DNA from: Vulcanisaeta sp. JCM 16161
Lineage (GTDB): Archaea; Thermoproteota; Thermoprotei; Thermoproteales; Thermocladiaceae
Assembly: GCF_001316285.1 (NCBI RefSeq)
Contig: NZ_BBDO01000004.1
Location: 124,001-188,000, forward strand
DNA length: 64,000 bases
Direction of reading: 5' to 3'
The position numbers and the translations under genes were made by a program. Positions 60,922 to 64,000 of this stretch are shown here, one piece after another. Under the pieces are notes generated by a model. That model was not told the origin of the DNA. It searched no databases and was given only the letters and a program-made list of their open reading frames with translations. Position 1 is the stretch's first letter, and each line of letters opens with the position of its first letter.

Positions 60922-62102
60922 CTAAGGGGTCTCTCCTTCATTAGTCTTGCGGCATCCACCACCGTGAATACGCGGCCCCTCCAATTAATCGATTTGGTGA
61001 GCATTGCCTTAACTATTGCAAGCCAGGAAAAGTAGACATTCAGTATTGAGGTTAGTGCCAGGAGTATTGAGTACCTCCTCGTTACATTGGCGCCGTAGAA
61101 TTCACCGAGCGCCCTAATATTGCTTATCCTTACATAATCCTTGACTACGCCGAGAATGAAGGGTAAAAGCCCAAGGGCGAGGAACCACGTATTAATGAGT
61201 GAGAGGAGTATGGCAATGGGTAGTGTAATGACGTATAATGTGTAGGACGCTGCGTATAGCATGAATCCCTTAAACCCATAAACCCTGACATACCATAGTT
61301 GCCTAACGGACCAGTCAAATGCGTCCCTAATGCCTACGTCCTCAAGCGTTAAGACCAGGGATTCAGGGATAAAGTCTATGGCAAGGCCCTCCCTATGTAC
61401 GAAGTGCGTAATTACATAATCATCACTTAGATAGTAAGGCAGGTAGTCACGAACACCCCATTTATCCAATATCCACCTCCAAATCGCCGTAGAACCACCC
61501 CAGGTAAACCTAGCCACTGGGTTCTGCATTGCCGTGATGCCAATCATGTTAAAGCTAGCCCTCAGTAACGACCCGAGACTAAGCCTCTTAAGTGGCAGGT
61601 AAAACCTGTAGGTTGTGGCTGCGCCAGAGCCGTTAATCAATGATGAGACCAGGTTCTTAAGCCAGTACCTATGAACAAACACATCGCTATCAACAAATGC
61701 CACAACATCGCTGGCCACGTGATTCAGGGCAAAGGCCAAGGCCTCACCCTTACTGCGACCACCCCTATTAATTAGTACCGAGGCATCGGCATTAAACTCC
61801 CTAATTACGTCCTTAATAATGCCGTATGCAGGATCATCCTCACTATCGAGTACGAAGATGTAGCTCCTACGGCCAGGGTAATCCTGATTCAAAACACTAG
61901 CAATGTTATTCCTGAGGTTCTGATCCAGCCCTCTCACGGGCATTATCACGGTAACCCAGGGATAATTACCATTGGCTAACTTATTGGTTTTCTTTCTGTT
62001 CCTCCAGTACCTCACCTCGAAGTAAAGGGATAGTGATGACGATAGTATTGACGCAGTAATTATTAACGCGCCAATGATCACCAATATTAATGATGATGTC
62101 AT
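60918..62102 (-). CDS. Family 2 glycosyltransferase, membrane-bound (ceramide glucosyltransferase/HpnI-like)
   Basis: 394 residues, intact. One N-terminal membrane segment (about 5-26), then the GT-A domain: VTVIMPVRGLDQNLRNNIASVLNQDYP, FVLDSEDDPAY, DSDVFV (DxD), SDDYVITH (catalytic base region), and RQLWYVRVY (Q-x-x-[RW]-like). Two or more C-terminal membrane segments follow. This matches processive or lipid-directed GT2 enzymes. It probably glycosylates a membrane lipid, but the acceptor is unknown. Confidence 0.87.
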   Translation of the reverse strand: MTSSLILVIIGALIITASILSSSLSLYFEVRYWRNRKKTNKLANGNYPWVTVIMPVRGLDQNLRNNIASVLNQDYPGRRSYIFVLDSEDDPAYGIIKDVIREFNADASVLINRGGRSKGEALAFALNHVASDVVAFVDSDVFVHRYWLKNLVSSLINGSGAATTYRFYLPLKRLSLGSLLRASFNMIGITAMQNPVARFTWGGSTAIWRWILDKWGVRDYLPYYLSDDYVITHFVHREGLAIDFIPESLVLTLEDVGIRDAFDWSVRQLWYVRVYGFKGFMLYAASYTLYVITLPIAILLSLINTWFLALGLLPFILGVVKDYVRISNIRALGEFYGANVTRRYSILLALTSILNVYFSWLAIVKAMLTKSINWRGRVFTVVDAARLMKERPLR

Positions 62103-62134
62103 TAATGAGGATTATGGTGACGATTTTTAAGCTA

Positions 62135-63013
62135 TTACTGCTTAACTAACACCTTCAACACGGCTGCAAAGTCCTCCTCGGAAAGCCCCATCTTCTCAGC
62201 CATCCTATAGAACTGAAGGGCCAGGGAAGCCATTGGTATTGGGATACCGCGTATTGAGGCTTCTCTATTAACTATGTCTAGGTCCTTACGCATGTGCTTA
62301 AGGGCGAACTGGACAGAGTAATCACCACTAAGCATTTTGGGAACCTTTAGCTCAGACGTCGGTGACCTGGCACTCGATAACTTAGTCAATACATCTAGAA
62401 TGACGGAATCGCTAAGGCCAAAGGCCCTACCCAACTGAACAACCTCAGCCAGTGCAACGACGTATGAACCAAGCAATGCATTGTTTATTAATTTCGCATA
62501 GAGTCCATAACCGTTCGGTCCCACATGGACTATGGTCTTAGCCGTATATTGTAGGACCTCCTTAGCCCTATTAAATGCCTCGTCAGAACCACCGACAAGC
62601 ACCACTATTTCCTTCCTCTCAACGGCTATGGACGTACCAATCACAGGCGCGTCAACCATATCACCACCCCGGGACCTAACGGTATTGGCAAGCTCTATTG
62701 AAATACTCGGCGATATCGTGGACATGTCTATAACTAGGGAGCCAGGTCTTAAGCCATTTATCACGCCATCATTACCCGCGATAACGCTTCTAACAGCCTC
62801 ATCATCACTTAACATAGTGATTACCACATCGGAGGCCCTGGCAAGCTCACTCGGCGTCTTAAACGCCTTAGCACCAAACTCCCTACTAAACCTCAGGGCC
62901 TTATCAAACGTCCTATTATACACCCCAACCAATAAACCCGCGTCCCTAAGATTCTTCGCTATTCTCCATCCCATTACACCGAGGCCCGCCAACCCAACCC
63001 TAACGTTGGTCAT
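62135..63013 (-). CDS. Beta-hydroxyacid dehydrogenase (3-hydroxyisobutyrate/tartronate semialdehyde family)
   Basis: About 292 residues from ATG 63013, chosen because the Rossmann motif VGLAGLGVMGWRIAKNL should lie near the start; the open frame extends to 63049. DAPVIGTSIAVE replaces the usual DAPVSGG, and the catalytic lysine lies in VGPNGYGLYAKLINNALLGSYV. These enzymes use NAD(P)H on 3-hydroxyacids, for example in valine breakdown; glyoxylate/succinic semialdehyde reductases are close relatives. Substrate not determined. Confidence 0.87.
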   Translation of the reverse strand: MTNVRVGLAGLGVMGWRIAKNLRDAGLLVGVYNRTFDKALRFSREFGAKAFKTPSELARASDVVITMLSDDEAVRSVIAGNDGVINGLRPGSLVIDMSTISPSISIELANTVRSRGGDMVDAPVIGTSIAVERKEIVVLVGGSDEAFNRAKEVLQYTAKTIVHVGPNGYGLYAKLINNALLGSYVVALAEVVQLGRAFGLSDSVILDVLTKLSSARSPTSELKVPKMLSGDYSVQFALKHMRKDLDIVNREASIRGIPIPMASLALQFYRMAEKMGLSEEDFAAVLKVLVKQ

Positions 63014-63116
63014 ACCATATCCAGCGTTACTCCTTGGTTTAAATAACAATCTCGGGCTGTAATAACCCGTGCATGGAGTAAGTGATTTATAGTTTCTAAG
63101 TCATAAGCATGACCTG

Positions 63117-64000
63117 ATGCGGTATAAATGGGTTGTCCTGTCTAATACCACTATTGGTACATTACTCGCATTCATGAATAACACGATAGTCATAATTTCA
63201 CTACCAGCATATTCAATGGGATTAGGATAAACCCGCTAAGCCCAAGCGCATTTCAATACCTTTTATGGGTTTTAATGGGCTATAGCCTAGTCACCGCGTC
63301 ACTCCTAGTCACGCTGGGTAGGTTAAGTGATATGTACGGTAGAGTGAGACTTTACAACCTTGGCTTCCTAATATTCACTGTAGCTCAGTACTACTACACC
63401 AAACACCGGCTACTTAGGCGCGCTGGAGATCATAATCTTTAGGTTGGTCCAGGCCGTGGGCGGCGCATTCCTAATGGTTAATAGCGCTGCCCTACTGACG
63501 GATGCATTTCCACCCAATGAACGGGGCTTCGCACTAGGCACTAATCAGGTGGCTGGCTTGGCAAGTGGTCTTGTTGGGTTAATAATCGGTGGTATATTAG
63601 CGACCTATGACTGGAGGTATGTATTCCTCGTATCGGTGCCCTTCGGGGTCTTCGGTACCGTGTGGAGTTACCTAAGGCTCAGGGAGATTAGGAAACCAAT
63701 TAGGGAGGAGATTAATTGGCTAGGTAACCTAACATTCGTCATTGGATTAACCCTAATCCTACTTGCACTTACCTACGGACTTGCACCCTACGGCTCATCA
63801 CCACTGGGTTGGAACAGCCCATTAGTACTATCCTCCTTCGCACTGGATTTCGCATTCCTAGCCCTATTCCCATTCATTGAGGTGAGGGTTAAGGCACCCA
63901 TGTTCAGGCTTGAGTTATTTCGAATTAGGATGTTCACGGCAGCCACAATAGCGACAACCCTCAGGTTTCTAGCCTATGGAAGCCTAATGATAATGCTAAC
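63117..64000 (+). CDS. MFS drug/proton antiporter (DHA2, EmrB/QacA type), partial, frameshifted
   Basis: Runs off the right edge. From ATG 63117: [31 protein letters not shown] is the typical first helix (D/N-x-T-I-V motif C region), [14 protein letters not shown] is MFS motif A, and [34 protein letters not shown] follows. Slips near 63214 and 63395. About 295 residues are visible out of perhaps 470-500. Likely a 14-helix exporter of hydrophobic compounds. Confidence 0.85.

Overview
The window looks like chromosomal DNA of a hyperthermophilic crenarchaeon (Thermoproteota), most likely a Thermoproteales member close to Vulcanisaeta or Caldivirga. The basis is: archaeal-type ribosomal proteins, TFE, Spt5, aEF1-beta, prefoldin, A-type ATPase, FEN1 and Cdc48; many genes with a TATA box about 26 nt before the start codon (leaderless mRNAs, often GTG); AGG-rich arginine usage; and a PaRep2b-type repeat protein, a family I know from Pyrobaculum and relatives. 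The genus is an inference. Protein family assignments were made by eye, without any database search.

The most important property of the sequence is its very large number of one-base frameshifts, more than 50, in genes that cannot all be broken (alaS, valS, ftsY, ribosomal L10 and L10e, tfe, cdc48, fen, nuoH, atpB). Where the expected protein can be reconstructed, the break is usually one lost base in a short run (for example AGGGCT read as AGGCT). I treat these as probable indel errors and give each reconstructed gene as one feature with its breaks.

Layout. 1-1.2 kb: CitE-like lyase (partial) and a zinc alcohol dehydrogenase. 1.3-5.3 kb: glycosyltransferase, THUMP tRNA methyltransferase, an archaeal conserved protein, L10e and a winged-helix protein. 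5.2-8.5 kb: membrane proteins, NAC, a DsbA-like protein and a retropepsin-like protein. 8.5-17.3 kb: alaS, a metallo-hydrolase, then the archaeal cluster LX-pfdA-ftsY-secE-spt5-L11-L1-L10 on the minus strand. 17.4-22 kb: MBF1, HflX and TFE, then a CoA-disulfide-reductase-like flavoprotein and a possible new HExxH protein. 22.2-26.1 kb: a gamma-glutamyltransferase gene cut in two by a 2.4 kb insertion carrying PaRep2b. 26.2-35.0 kb: an ABC importer for a metal chelate or cobalamin with a palindromic operator candidate, a tungsten aldehyde oxidoreductase, and a methylmalonyl-CoA module (adenosyltransferase, two mutase subunits and a MeaB-epimerase fusion). 35-42.9 kb: DUF2070, a BlaI-like repressor with an operator candidate, Trm5-like methyltransferase, atpB, an RHH regulator, UbiX, TtuA and an ACT protein. 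43-53 kb: valS, MFS, aEF1-beta, Cdc48, FEN1, NuoH, a C2H2 zinc-finger protein and tRNA-Glu(CUC). 53.3-59 kb: two tandem APC permeases and a dihydrolipoamide-dehydrogenase-like protein. 59-64 kb: DUF2175, MoxR ATPase, glycosyltransferase, a beta-hydroxyacid dehydrogenase and a partial MFS exporter.

The genes suggest a heterotroph using amino acids or peptides, with a B12-dependent propionyl/methylmalonyl-CoA route placed beside a probable corrinoid or iron importer and AOR. The most unusual items are the 2.4 kb insertion, whose two ends hold the halves of one 47-codon ORF as if a circle had integrated; the MeaB-epimerase fusion; the candidate gluzincin-like protein; and several perfect palindromes at promoters.
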